Assembly: GCA_964394585.1 (NCBI GenBank)
Contig: CAYMYI010000153.1
Span: 1 to 8,599 of the forward strand
DNA length: 8,599 nt
Direction of reading: 5' to 3'
From: CAYUJH01 sp964394585
Lineage (GTDB): Bacteria; Bacteroidota; Bacteroidia; Cytophagales; Flammeovirgaceae
A program made the translations under genes and the position numbers. The notes under the pieces were generated by a model that saw only the letters and a program-made list of their open reading frames with translations, was not told the DNA's origin and ran no database searches. Within the stretch, counting starts at the first letter, position 1. Each line of letters begins with the position of its first letter. Of this stretch, positions 1 to 6,521 are shown piece after piece.

Positions 1-361
1 GCCCTTGTTTGCCAAAAACACGTTCAGCTTCGGCAATCCACTGGTTTAGGTTTTGGTAGCGGTTTACGGTGTGTCCATTTTTTAGGTGTACCTGCATGGG
101 CAAAGCAAGCGGCAACGCCGATAAACGGATGCCTAACTCATTTAACAGATACCGTAACGGCATGTGAGGGTCGAGGCCTACAAGGGTAGTAGCGCCACTT
201 TCAAACACGAACCCCTTGCGCCAATACGAACTCGTGCAGCCGCCGGGTAAATAATTTTGTTCGAGTACTGCGACTTGTAAGCCTTGCTTTGCCAGTAAGC
301 ATGCTGTGGTAAGCCCTGCCATGCCACTACCCACTACGCACGCATCAAATTCCCGTTGCAT
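1..361 (-). CDS. FAD-dependent oxidoreductase, phytoene desaturase/carotenoid isomerase-like (N-terminal part)
   Basis: Partial gene: it starts at the ATG at 361 and leaves the window at base 1 after 120 codons. The protein opens with a Rossmann dinucleotide fold: the GSGMAG loop is at residues 11-16, and the acidic end of the second strand is E34 in VLEQN. The PGG at 39-41 and the FVFESGATTL at 51-60 follow, an arrangement typical of phytoene desaturase, carotenoid isomerase and retinol-saturase-like flavoproteins. The family oxidises, reduces or isomerises polyene or other hydrophobic substrates with FAD. The substrate cannot be told from this fragment, and no other carotenoid gene is visible. 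The gene diverges from the pterin operon, with about 147 bp between them. Class assignment is solid; the exact function is open. Confidence 0.85.
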   Translation of the reverse strand, partial: MQREFDACVVGSGMAGLTTACLLAKQGLQVAVLEQNYLPGGCTSSYWRKGFVFESGATTLVGLDPHMPLRYLLNELGIRLSALPLALPMQVHLKNGHTVNRYQNLNQWIAEAERVFGKQG

Positions 362-369
362 GATTTCTT

Positions 370-419
370 GTTTAAGTTTTATTTCAAAACTTTAAACATT
401 AATTGAAACTGAATGTTTA
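370..419. repeat. Two overlapping A/T-rich inverted repeats in the divergent intergenic region
   Basis: GTTTAAGTTTT (370-380) pairs with AAAACTTTAAAC (386-397) across a 5-nt loop, with one bulged base. TAAACATT (393-400) pairs perfectly with AATGTTTA (412-419) across 11 nt. The two share bases 393-397, so as RNA only one could form at a time. They lie 8 to 60 nt upstream of the oxidoreductase start, in its presumed leader. They could be an operator, a leader hairpin or chance in A/T-rich DNA. I found no convincing TAnnTTTG promoter on either strand between 362 and 508. Confidence 0.35.
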
Positions 420-508
420 CTATACGAAATTTTGAAACGACATTGGTTTTTACAGCACTAGCTGCGAATTTCCCCCAATGTTTCAATATTAAAACCTGAT
501 TATTTGCT

Positions 509-937
509 ATGGAGTTACCCACCGATCGGCGGCTCACCGTGTACCGAAAAGAGCACTTTAACGCTGCACATCGTTTACACAACCCGGCATGGTCTGAAGA
601 AAAAAACGCTGAAATATTTGGGTTGTGCAACAACCCGAATTACCACGGGCACAATTACGACCTAATTGTAAAGGTTACCGGAGAGGTAGACCCTGATACC
701 GGGTATGTAATTGACCTTAAAGTACTTAAAGATATTATCCGTGAAGAAGTAATTCAGAAATTTGACCATAAAAATTTAAACCTCGATACTGAAGAATTTA
801 AGAGCCTCAACCCAACGGCGGAACATATCGCTATGGTGATATGGTTGTTGTTGCGGAAGCGGCTTGATCGCAAACTAGATTTAAAAATTACCCTTTATGA
901 AACAGAACGGAATTTCGTGGAATACCCAGCATCCTAA
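509..937 (+). CDS. 6-pyruvoyl-tetrahydropterin synthase family protein (PTPS/QueD)
   Basis: A 142-residue enzyme of the PTPS/6-carboxytetrahydropterin synthase family, which acts on 7,8-dihydroneopterin triphosphate, the product of FolE encoded next door. The zinc ligands are H21 (in FNAAHRLH), H46 and H48 (in NYHGHNY). The catalytic residues are visible as C40, D86-H87 (in FDHKNL) and E131 (in LYETE), so the enzyme should be active. The spacing C40-x5-H-G-H, within CNNPNYHGHNY, matches animal PTPS. E. coli QueD, as I recall it, has C-x3-H-G-H. This favours 6-pyruvoyl-tetrahydropterin formation (biopterin-type cofactor), although automatic annotation would usually say 6-carboxytetrahydropterin synthase (queuosine route). 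The ATG at 509 puts the first family motif at the expected distance. The family call is firm; the product is inferred. Confidence 0.93.
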   Translation: MELPTDRRLTVYRKEHFNAAHRLHNPAWSEEKNAEIFGLCNNPNYHGHNYDLIVKVTGEVDPDTGYVIDLKVLKDIIREEVIQKFDHKNLNLDTEEFKSLNPTAEHIAMVIWLLLRKRLDRKLDLKITLYETERNFVEYPAS

Positions 938-1622
938 CGGACAAGGTTCTCAAAACGGAAAGGTGTCGCATGAAACGCTTGAAGCCCTTGAAGCAATGGG
1001 CGATGAGCACGTGGCGACTTCCCATGATACACCCTTGCGCGAAGATGCATTCCTACTCGACGACGACGCCAAAGTCGAAAAAATTGCGGCACACTTTAAA
1101 GAAATCATGCTTACGTTGGGGCTAGACCTCACCGACGATAGCTTAAGTGGTACACCCCATCGGGTTGCCAAAATGTATGTAAAGGAGGTTTTCAGTGGGT
1201 TGAACCCCAAAAATCGTCCGGTCATCCGCTTGTTTGATAACAAGTACCGCTACAACGAAATGCTTGTAGAGAAAGACATCGCCTTCTATTCAAATTGTGA
1301 ACACCATTTTGTGCCGATTATCGGTAAAGCGCATGTAGCCTACATTTCAAATGGGAGCGTAATTGGCTTGTCGAAAATCAACCGAATTGTACAGTATTAT
1401 GCAAAGCGCCCACAGGTACAAGAGCGTCTTACTGTGCAAATTATTGAAGATTTGAAGCAAACACTCGGTACCGACGACATAGCTGTGGTGATTGATGCGG
1501 CTCACTTATGTGTTTCGATGCGAGGTGTGGAAGATACGAGCAGTAGCACGGTTACAGCACAGTATAGCGGAAAGTTTTTAGAAGAAGCAACCCGCAACGA
1601 GTTCTTACGTTATATCAGCTAA
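897..1622 (+). CDS. folE: GTP cyclohydrolase I
   Basis: Converts GTP to 7,8-dihydroneopterin triphosphate and formate, the entry step to folate, biopterin and queuosine pterins. The zinc ligands C134, H137 (in SNCEHHFVP) and C205 (in DAAHLCVSMRG) are present, with the active-site H136 and H203 and the conserved GLSKINRIVQYYAKRPQVQERLT at 157-179. The protein has 241 residues from the ATG at 897, which overlaps the upstream PTPS gene by 41 bp. The first 22 residues are N/Q/G-rich and unlike the family. Family-like sequence begins near HETLEALEAMGDEHV, so a GTG start at 963 (or ATG at 996) is quite possible and would remove the overlap. It is probably cotranscribed with the PTPS gene. Transcription likely ends at the hairpin at 1656-1687. 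Confidence 0.97.
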   Translation: MKQNGISWNTQHPNGQGSQNGKVSHETLEALEAMGDEHVATSHDTPLREDAFLLDDDAKVEKIAAHFKEIMLTLGLDLTDDSLSGTPHRVAKMYVKEVFSGLNPKNRPVIRLFDNKYRYNEMLVEKDIAFYSNCEHHFVPIIGKAHVAYISNGSVIGLSKINRIVQYYAKRPQVQERLTVQIIEDLKQTLGTDDIAVVIDAAHLCVSMRGVEDTSSSTVTAQYSGKFLEEATRNEFLRYIS

Positions 1623-1629
1623 CCTACGT

Positions 1630-2901
1630 TTAACCAACGCATACCTCTAACAATGGCAGCTTGAGATACTCTTGAGCTGCTTTTTTTATATCGGCTGCCG
1701 AAACTTCCTGCACACGGCTTATATAGCCATCAAAGTAATCAGGGGGTAACCCATGAATATGAACCGTTTTGAAATACTCGGCGAGGGCGATAGGCGTATT
1801 GATAGACCGCATAAACGAACTAACCATGTAATATTTTACTAGCTCAAGCTCTTCATGCGGAATTTCTTCTTGCTGTAAACGCTCAATCTCTTTGTAGATT
1901 TCGGTTAGTGCCACTTCGCGCTGTGCTTTTTGAACATCGGTAGCTATGGTAAAGAAATTCCCAATTTTCAAATCGGTAAGTTGGGATGAAATTCCATAGG
2001 TAAGCCCTTTTTCCTCTCGGATGTTCTGCATAAGACGCGAACCAAAATAGCCGCCCAACGCATGATTGAGCACATCGAATACCGCACGGCTGGGGTGCGT
2101 TAAAGGCACGCCAATTCCGCCAATACGCAGCGAGGTTTGCAAAGCGTCGTCTTTTTCAACATAAATCGACTTAGGTGTAACGCTTGGTAGTACCTGATGA
2201 GGTTCAACAATATTTTTTGATGTTTCAAAGGGGAGTGTACCCAATGTGTTATCAAGCTGGCCGATATGCCTATCGGTAACCTGACCCGCCAAAATAATAA
2301 TGAACGGTGTGTTTAGGTAGCATTTTTCATAATGGCTTACGAGCATTTCGCGGCTTATTTGCTCGGTTTGCTCAACGGTGAGGCTGTAGCCATAAGGCGA
2401 ATTGCCGAAAAAGGCATCTCTATATAATACTGTAGATAGATACCCTGTTTTTTCTTGGTTAACTAAGATTTGCTGCTTAGTGATTTGTTGCTGAGAGGCC
2501 AGTTCGTTTTCAGGAAATGTGGCTTCCTGAAAAATATCGCCAATTAGTGTAGCAACGGTAGAAAGGTAGCGCTCAAGCAGGTACACTTCTATAGTACCAT
2601 AGTTAAACCCGGCTTGTATTTCTTTAAATGCCCCAATAGAGTCAAACGCATGGTGGATTGCTTGCGAAGTGGATGTTTTTGTGCCTTCTAACAGCATTTT
2701 AGCAGTAAACGAGGCAACGCCAGGGTGTGCTTCATATGCTTTGCCGGCAGGGAATAACAACTGTAGTTGCAGCACGGGCTGTTCGCCAGCATTGATGGTA
2801 TACACGAGCACTCCATTTTGCAGTGTATGTGCTTCCGCTTTTCGCAACTGAAAATCGGCTAGCGGCTTAATAGGAGGCGCAATAGTTCTATCTACTTTCA
2901 T
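1630..2901 (-). CDS. M16 family peptidase homologue lacking the zinc-binding motif
   Basis: A 423-residue protein of the M16 (insulinase/pitrilysin/processing peptidase) family, with two M16 halves at about 25-185 and 185-415. The C-terminal signature GSRLMQNIREEKGLTYG is at 287-303. At the place of the catalytic HxxEH it reads S64-F-T-A-K68 (in GVASFTAKMLLEGT), so both His and the Glu are gone. The distal Glu region is Q-rich (ENELASQQQITKQQI, 131-145). It should therefore not cleave peptides. In this family such subunits normally pair with an active M16 partner, like the alpha subunit of the mitochondrial processing peptidase. That partner is often the next gene in Bacteroidota, but none is adjacent here. 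There is no signal peptide, so it is probably cytoplasmic. It converges on folE with 7 bp between stops. Confidence 0.92.
   Translation of the reverse strand: MKVDRTIAPPIKPLADFQLRKAEAHTLQNGVLVYTINAGEQPVLQLQLLFPAGKAYEAHPGVASFTAKMLLEGTKTSTSQAIHHAFDSIGAFKEIQAGFNYGTIEVYLLERYLSTVATLIGDIFQEATFPENELASQQQITKQQILVNQEKTGYLSTVLYRDAFFGNSPYGYSLTVEQTEQISREMLVSHYEKCYLNTPFIIILAGQVTDRHIGQLDNTLGTLPFETSKNIVEPHQVLPSVTPKSIYVEKDDALQTSLRIGGIGVPLTHPSRAVFDVLNHALGGYFGSRLMQNIREEKGLTYGISSQLTDLKIGNFFTIATDVQKAQREVALTEIYKEIERLQQEEIPHEELELVKYYMVSSFMRSINTPIALAEYFKTVHIHGLPPDYFDGYISRVQEVSAADIKKAAQEYLKLPLLEVCVG
1656..1687 (+). terminator. Rho-independent terminator for the PTPS-folE operon, inside the opposing M16 gene
   Basis: GCAGCTTGAG (1656-1665) pairs with CTTGAGCTGC (1671-1680) over all ten positions in RNA, two of them G-U pairs, around a 5-nt loop. 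Seven T residues follow at once (1681-1687). It begins 34 nt after the folE stop and has the T tract on the plus-strand side only. The same bases encode the AAQEYLKL region near the C-terminus of the leftward M16 protein, so the signal is embedded in coding DNA of the convergent gene. Confidence 0.75.
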
Positions 2902-2942
2902 TTTGTAAAACTAGAAAGGAAAACAGCTGGTAAAAAGCAACA

Positions 2943-3107
2943 ATGAAAAAGAAGAGTAACAAAACGAGAAAAAAAGCAGATTTCCCCACAAAACGTTGTG
3001 CAACGTGTGGGCTGCCGTTCCATTGGAGAAAAAAGTGGAAAGATTGCTGGGACGACGTAAAGTATTGTAGCGATGCTTGCCGAAGAAACCGCAGCAAACC
3101 AATTTAG
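2943..3107 (+). CDS. DUF2256 domain small protein
   Basis: A 54-residue, very basic protein. Four cysteines, C19 and C22 (in RCATCGLPF) plus C42 and C46 (in YCSDAC), form a likely zinc-binding C-x2-C...C-x3-C cluster. Between them lies the WRKKW...W..VKYCS pattern, followed by CRRNR; together these are diagnostic of the DUF2256 family. The molecular role of the family is not known to me; size and charge would suit nucleic-acid or protein binding, which is only inference. The ATG at 2943 is the natural start, with no family sequence upstream. It diverges from the M16 gene with 41 bp between starts and is followed 76 bp later by the EamA transporter. The longer open frames on the opposite strand here are spurious. 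Confidence 0.88.
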   Translation: MKKKSNKTRKKADFPTKRCATCGLPFHWRKKWKDCWDDVKYCSDACRRNRSKPI

Positions 3108-3123
3108 TTTTCAATACAAGGAG

Positions 3124-3131
3124 TAGCTTTG
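3124..3131 (+). promoter_or_regulatory. Candidate Bacteroidota -7 promoter box (TAGCTTTG) for the EamA gene
   Basis: TAGCTTTG matches the Bacteroidota -7 consensus TAnnTTTG exactly and lies 52 nt upstream of the transporter ATG, in the 76-bp gap after the DUF2256 stop. No clear TTG/TTTG -33 element is found about 19 nt upstream, where the sequence is AATTTAG, so support is partial. If real, the transporter gene is transcribed separately from the DUF2256 gene. Confidence 0.35.
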
Positions 3132-3183
3132 CGCCTAAACGCTCTAGTGCTTTGCTCCACAACAACAATTAGTAGTAAAGATT

Positions 3184-4113
3184 ATGAATCCTTCTGTACC
3201 ACTATCGCAGCCTGTGGCTGTTGAAAAACCTAAAACGGATTGGTTACCCCTTGGACTACTCATCCTGTTAGCGCTTATTTGGGGCAGTTCCTTCATTTTA
3301 ATGAAGCGCGGACTCGCTGTATATTCTTACGCACAAGTAGGGGCTATACGCATTGGCTTTTCATTTTTGGCGATGCTCCCGTTTGTATGGAAAGGCGTAA
3401 AGAAAATTCAGCCAAAGCAATGGAAGTATGTGCTTATCATGGGGTTTTTAGGCAATTTCTTCCCTGCATTTCTGTTTGCTATTGCCGTATCGAACATCGA
3501 AAGCTCTTTGGCAGGGATACTCAACGCGCTCACACCGCTATTTACATTAATTGTGGGCATTATCGCTTTTCAAATACAAATTAAACGTGTGCAAGTAGTA
3601 GGGCTTACCGTTGGTTTTCTGGGATGTGCTTTTTTAAGTTTTTTGAATGCAGAAGGAGGGTTTGGCCCCATGAATGTATACGTGCTCTTTGTGGTAGCGG
3701 CAACGCTTTGCTATGCTATGAGTTCTAACGTGATTAAAGCACATTTATCGCAAATCCCACCGCTGTTATTAACAGCCTGTGCAATGGTGATTATTGGCCC
3801 ACTATCCATTGGGTATTTGTTTACTACCGATTTTACCGAGCGGCTCACTACAGCCCCTCTTGCATGGGAAGCCCTTGGCTACTTAGCCATCTTAGGAACT
3901 GTGGGCACTGCTTTTGGGCTAATTCTTTTCAATATCATCATTACAAAAACATCGGCGGTATATGCTACTTCGGTTACCTATATTATTCCATTAGTAGCTA
4001 TTGCATGGGGCGTTGCCGATGGAGAGCGTTTATTCCCTATGCATTATGTAGGCATGGCATTAATTATTGTAGGTATCTACTTAGTGAATTTGGCAAGAAA
4101 AAAAGCCGCCTAA
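3184..4113 (+). CDS. DMT superfamily (EamA) transporter
   Basis: A 309-residue integral membrane protein of the drug/metabolite transporter superfamily. About 10 hydrophobic helices form two repeated EamA halves (roughly 22-158 and 165-305). The first helix carries the family's LALIWGSSFILMKRG pattern at 29-43. The second half ends with the usual PLVAIAWG...GE...G...I..G.YLVN pattern and a basic tail, RKKAA. Its length is normal for the family. Members export small molecules such as amino acids, purines or other metabolites across the inner membrane; the substrate cannot be predicted. The first 20 residues (P/K-rich, hydrophilic) are probably cytoplasmic. yggS follows after 46 bp, so the two may be cotranscribed. 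Confidence 0.93.
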   Translation: MNPSVPLSQPVAVEKPKTDWLPLGLLILLALIWGSSFILMKRGLAVYSYAQVGAIRIGFSFLAMLPFVWKGVKKIQPKQWKYVLIMGFLGNFFPAFLFAIAVSNIESSLAGILNALTPLFTLIVGIIAFQIQIKRVQVVGLTVGFLGCAFLSFLNAEGGFGPMNVYVLFVVAATLCYAMSSNVIKAHLSQIPPLLLTACAMVIIGPLSIGYLFTTDFTERLTTAPLAWEALGYLAILGTVGTAFGLILFNIIITKTSAVYATSVTYIIPLVAIAWGVADGERLFPMHYVGMALIIVGIYLVNLARKKAA

Positions 4114-4159
4114 TAGAAATACGGTTCAAAAAGTTCATCCTCTTAAATTAAGAACAGAC

Positions 4160-4834
4160 GTGTCGTTAGCAGAAAATTTAGAAACATTTCAAAAAGTACT
4201 AGAAGGTACTTCGTGCCGATTGGTAGCTGTAAGCAAAACCAAACCTATTGCTGTATTACAAGATGCCTACGACTTAGGTATTCGAGTGTTCGGAGAGAAT
4301 AAAGTACAAGAACTCACCGAGAAATACGAAGCATTGCCTAAAGATATCGAGTGGCATATGATAGGCCATTTACAGCGCAATAAAGTGAAATACATTGTTC
4401 CGTTTGTAGCGCTCATTCATTCAGTGGATAGCGTGCGCTTATTGCAGGAAATCAATAAGCGCGCTGCCAACGTGGGGCGTGTGGTAAACTGCCTATTGCA
4501 AGTGCATATTGCCCAAGAGAAAACTAAGTTTGGGTTCGATGAGGCCGAACTTGAAACATTGCTTACCGAAGAGGCGCTGGCGGCATTCACACATGTGCGC
4601 CTCAAAGGGCTTATGGGTATGGCAACCAACACCGACGACCCCGCCCAAGTACGTCAAGAGTTTCGAGGGCTGAAAACGCTGTTCGAACGCTGTAAAGCAA
4701 AAGCAAACCATTACCAAAACGTCGATTTTACTGAGCTTTCAATGGGGATGAGTAACGACTACACGATAGCCCTCGAAGAAGGCAGCACTCTTATCAGAGT
4801 GGGGAGTTCCATATTTGGTGCTAGAGGTTACTAG
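4160..4834 (+). CDS. YggS/PLPBP family pyridoxal 5'-phosphate homeostasis protein
   Basis: A 224-residue single-domain alanine-racemase-like TIM barrel that binds PLP and helps buffer it; no enzymatic reaction is established for the family. The PLP lysine is K26 in LVAVSKTKP. Also present are VFGENKVQEL, WHMIGHLQRNKVKY, KGLMGMAT and ELSMGMSNDY, followed by the phosphate-binding TLIRVGSSIFGAR near the C-terminus. The protein is complete and of usual length. The start is a GTG at 4160: no upstream in-frame ATG exists, and the next Met falls inside the barrel. There is no clear Shine-Dalgarno sequence, as is common in Bacteroidota. The usual proteobacterial neighbours (proC, yggT) are absent. 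Confidence 0.95.
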   Translation: MSLAENLETFQKVLEGTSCRLVAVSKTKPIAVLQDAYDLGIRVFGENKVQELTEKYEALPKDIEWHMIGHLQRNKVKYIVPFVALIHSVDSVRLLQEINKRAANVGRVVNCLLQVHIAQEKTKFGFDEAELETLLTEEALAAFTHVRLKGLMGMATNTDDPAQVRQEFRGLKTLFERCKAKANHYQNVDFTELSMGMSNDYTIALEEGSTLIRVGSSIFGARGY

Positions 4835-4874
4835 AAATAATGAGAATATTCACATTTAACCTATCAAAATAAAT

Positions 4875-5378
4875 ATGCAACGGATTTTGTTTATCGCTTT
4901 AGTATTATTAGTGGGTTGTAACCTAAAAACGTCTGATAAAATCAATTCCGAAGCGGTTAACCGAGAAATTGAGGCAAGGGAAATTAAGCGAGTGAAAGAG
5001 GCGGAAGTGGTAGAAAGCGCCTACCAACATGGTAAACGCATGGCGGCATACCTAAACGACTCACTCAGTTTCACTTCGGGCGATTGTGGGACGTCTCTTG
5101 CCGAGTTGTTGCCCTCCTACGATACCGCTTTGCTAATCAGTGCAGAGCTATTGTGCAACATACCCGACAATGCCACGGCAAAAGAGCGCATGGTATGGGA
5201 GGCATACCAGCACAACTTTACCCAAAATGCAGCTATGGACGATAACATCCAAAAACTCGGTGGCGACAGTTTAGTATATTCGTATCCGTTATTGTTCACT
5301 GCCGATTCTACTTCAGCAACTCAGTGGGCAGTAATACAACTATTACTTAGTAAGCGCGAAGTTATTCGACGATATTAG
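4875..5378 (+). CDS. Putative lipoprotein, function unknown
   Basis: A 167-residue protein with a short signal peptide (MQRILFIALVLLVGC) ending in the lipobox LVGC. Lipidation would be at C15. The next residues, NLKTSDK, lack the acidic stretch of Bacteroidota surface-export signals, so it is probably periplasm-facing. A charged helical segment (25-48, rich in E, K and R) follows. A compact domain then contains C71 and C94, which could form a disulfide. The NIPDNATAKERMVWEAY stretch at 95-111, followed by YSYPLLF, weakly recalls the DUF3365 (Tll0287-like, haem or sensor) domain; I do not assign it. It is 17 bp upstream of the kinase-like gene on the same strand, so it is probably cotranscribed and could be its periplasmic partner. 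Confidence 0.8.
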   Translation: MQRILFIALVLLVGCNLKTSDKINSEAVNREIEAREIKRVKEAEVVESAYQHGKRMAAYLNDSLSFTSGDCGTSLAELLPSYDTALLISAELLCNIPDNATAKERMVWEAYQHNFTQNAAMDDNIQKLGGDSLVYSYPLLFTADSTSATQWAVIQLLLSKREVIRRY

Positions 5379-5395
5379 TTTAACATCAATTCGTT

Positions 5396-6448
5396 ATGCA
5401 CCGCAACTTTTTAAAAAGCCTTCCGTTCCGAGCGATATTTCCGGCACTGTATGGGCTTTTTCTGTACAGCGCGGTGCTATTAATATTCGATAGTCTATCC
5501 CATTGGCACGAAAACTTCTTTAGCCTTGAGGCACTGCTCTGTATTTTGATGACCTACGTATTCTTTGAAAGTATGCATTGGGTAACCTATGCAGTAGAGC
5601 GCTGGGCGAACTTTCAAGAGTTTTTAGTACGCAGTGTGTTTTTATTTGCGGTTACGCTTGCCACATCATATTTAGTGAGCTTTGGCATGGTGTGGAGCTA
5701 CTTTACGTACCTCTTGCATTTTCAAAGTTTTGACCAAGAACTCTCCACGTTCAACTCACTATTTATGGCAAGTGCGTTTTTCTATAACTTGGTATATCTG
5801 AGTTTCTTTTACCTCAACGAACGCAATACCTCAGAGCTCGAAAAAGAGGAAGTATTTAAAGAAAAACTTGCATGGCAGTTTGAACGCTTTCAAGCCAATA
5901 TCAATCCTGACTTTTTGTATCTTTCGCTTGAGACACTCATATCGTTGGTGCATCGGCATCCGGAACATGCCCAAGAGTACATCAGTTGGCTTGCCAACTA
6001 TTACCGCTTCCACTTGGAAAGCCAAGAACTAGAACTAATCCCTTTACAGCACGAATTAGACGCCCTAGTAAACCAAGCAAAACTTCTACACGAACAGTGG
6101 GATGGGGCAGTGGGTCTTGAAGTAGATGTAGACCGCAATTTATGCCAGGCTTGCCGTATAGTGCCCGGCAGTTTACAACGCTTGTTACAAAGTTTAGTAG
6201 CTTCGAGCGTAGTGAACCAAAAACAACCATTTGAGGTAATATGCACCAACGATGGCGACGATTATCTGGTAATCCGGAATCCCCTGAACGAAAAGTTGTC
6301 GCCCCAACTTCCTTTGCGGAAAGCGATAGAAACGGAGCAAAAATCGTATCAGTATTTTACCTCATTGCCCATAGTACAGCTCAAAGCCTACAACGAAAGT
6401 CTGCTCAAAGTACCGTTAATCTACCCCGCATTAAACGAAGTGAACTAA
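5396..6448 (+). CDS. LytS-type histidine kinase homologue, predicted pseudokinase
   Basis: A 350-residue protein with four transmembrane helices (about 13-31, 43-59, 78-98, 122-140), a short linker at 141-160 and a cytoplasmic His_kinase/GHKL-type region. It follows the Bacteroidota LytS family along its length: the H-box segment is INPDFLYLSLETL (169-181), where the family has NPHFLFNSLN. The phosphoacceptor His is thus D172. The N box, usually LVENAIKH, reads LLQSLVAS (263-270), losing the catalytic Asn (S266) and the His. The DDYLVIRNPLNEKLSP stretch (288-303) is preserved, but the following GIGLxN loop is replaced by LPLRKAIETE. It is complete, with no frameshift, so it looks maintained as a non-catalytic sensor or scaffold. 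It lies between the lipoprotein and LytTR regulator genes. Confidence 0.88.
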   Translation: MHRNFLKSLPFRAIFPALYGLFLYSAVLLIFDSLSHWHENFFSLEALLCILMTYVFFESMHWVTYAVERWANFQEFLVRSVFLFAVTLATSYLVSFGMVWSYFTYLLHFQSFDQELSTFNSLFMASAFFYNLVYLSFFYLNERNTSELEKEEVFKEKLAWQFERFQANINPDFLYLSLETLISLVHRHPEHAQEYISWLANYYRFHLESQELELIPLQHELDALVNQAKLLHEQWDGAVGLEVDVDRNLCQACRIVPGSLQRLLQSLVASSVVNQKQPFEVICTNDGDDYLVIRNPLNEKLSPQLPLRKAIETEQKSYQYFTSLPIVQLKAYNESLLKVPLIYPALNEVN

Positions 6449-6521
6449 CGCCGTGAGCATACGGGAAGCATCCCTACTATTATGGTATCCTTTCTATAGC
6501 TTATCTATAAAAAAAAGTACA

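Noticed and set aside
3118..3123. AAGGAG, a strong Shine-Dalgarno-like hexamer
   Set aside because: No usable start codon at the right distance is in frame with the EamA gene, whose ATG is 60 bp away, and Bacteroidota rarely use this signal.
2888..3168. Open frames of 69 and 85 codons on the minus strand opposite the DUF2256 gene
   Set aside because: They are F/S/L-rich antisense shadows of an A-rich coding strand; the plus-strand frame carries a recognisable family signature.
6495..6509. Inverted repeat TATAG-N5-CTATA upstream of the LytTR regulator
   Set aside because: Five base pairs of A/T-rich sequence are expected by chance and do not resemble LytTR half-sites.
6453..6521. N-terminal extension of the LytTR regulator from a GTG at 6453
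   Set aside because: The 23 extra residues are unlike any REC N-terminus, and the ATG at 6522 gives the standard MRVLIIEDE beginning; the segment is better read as the intergenic leader.
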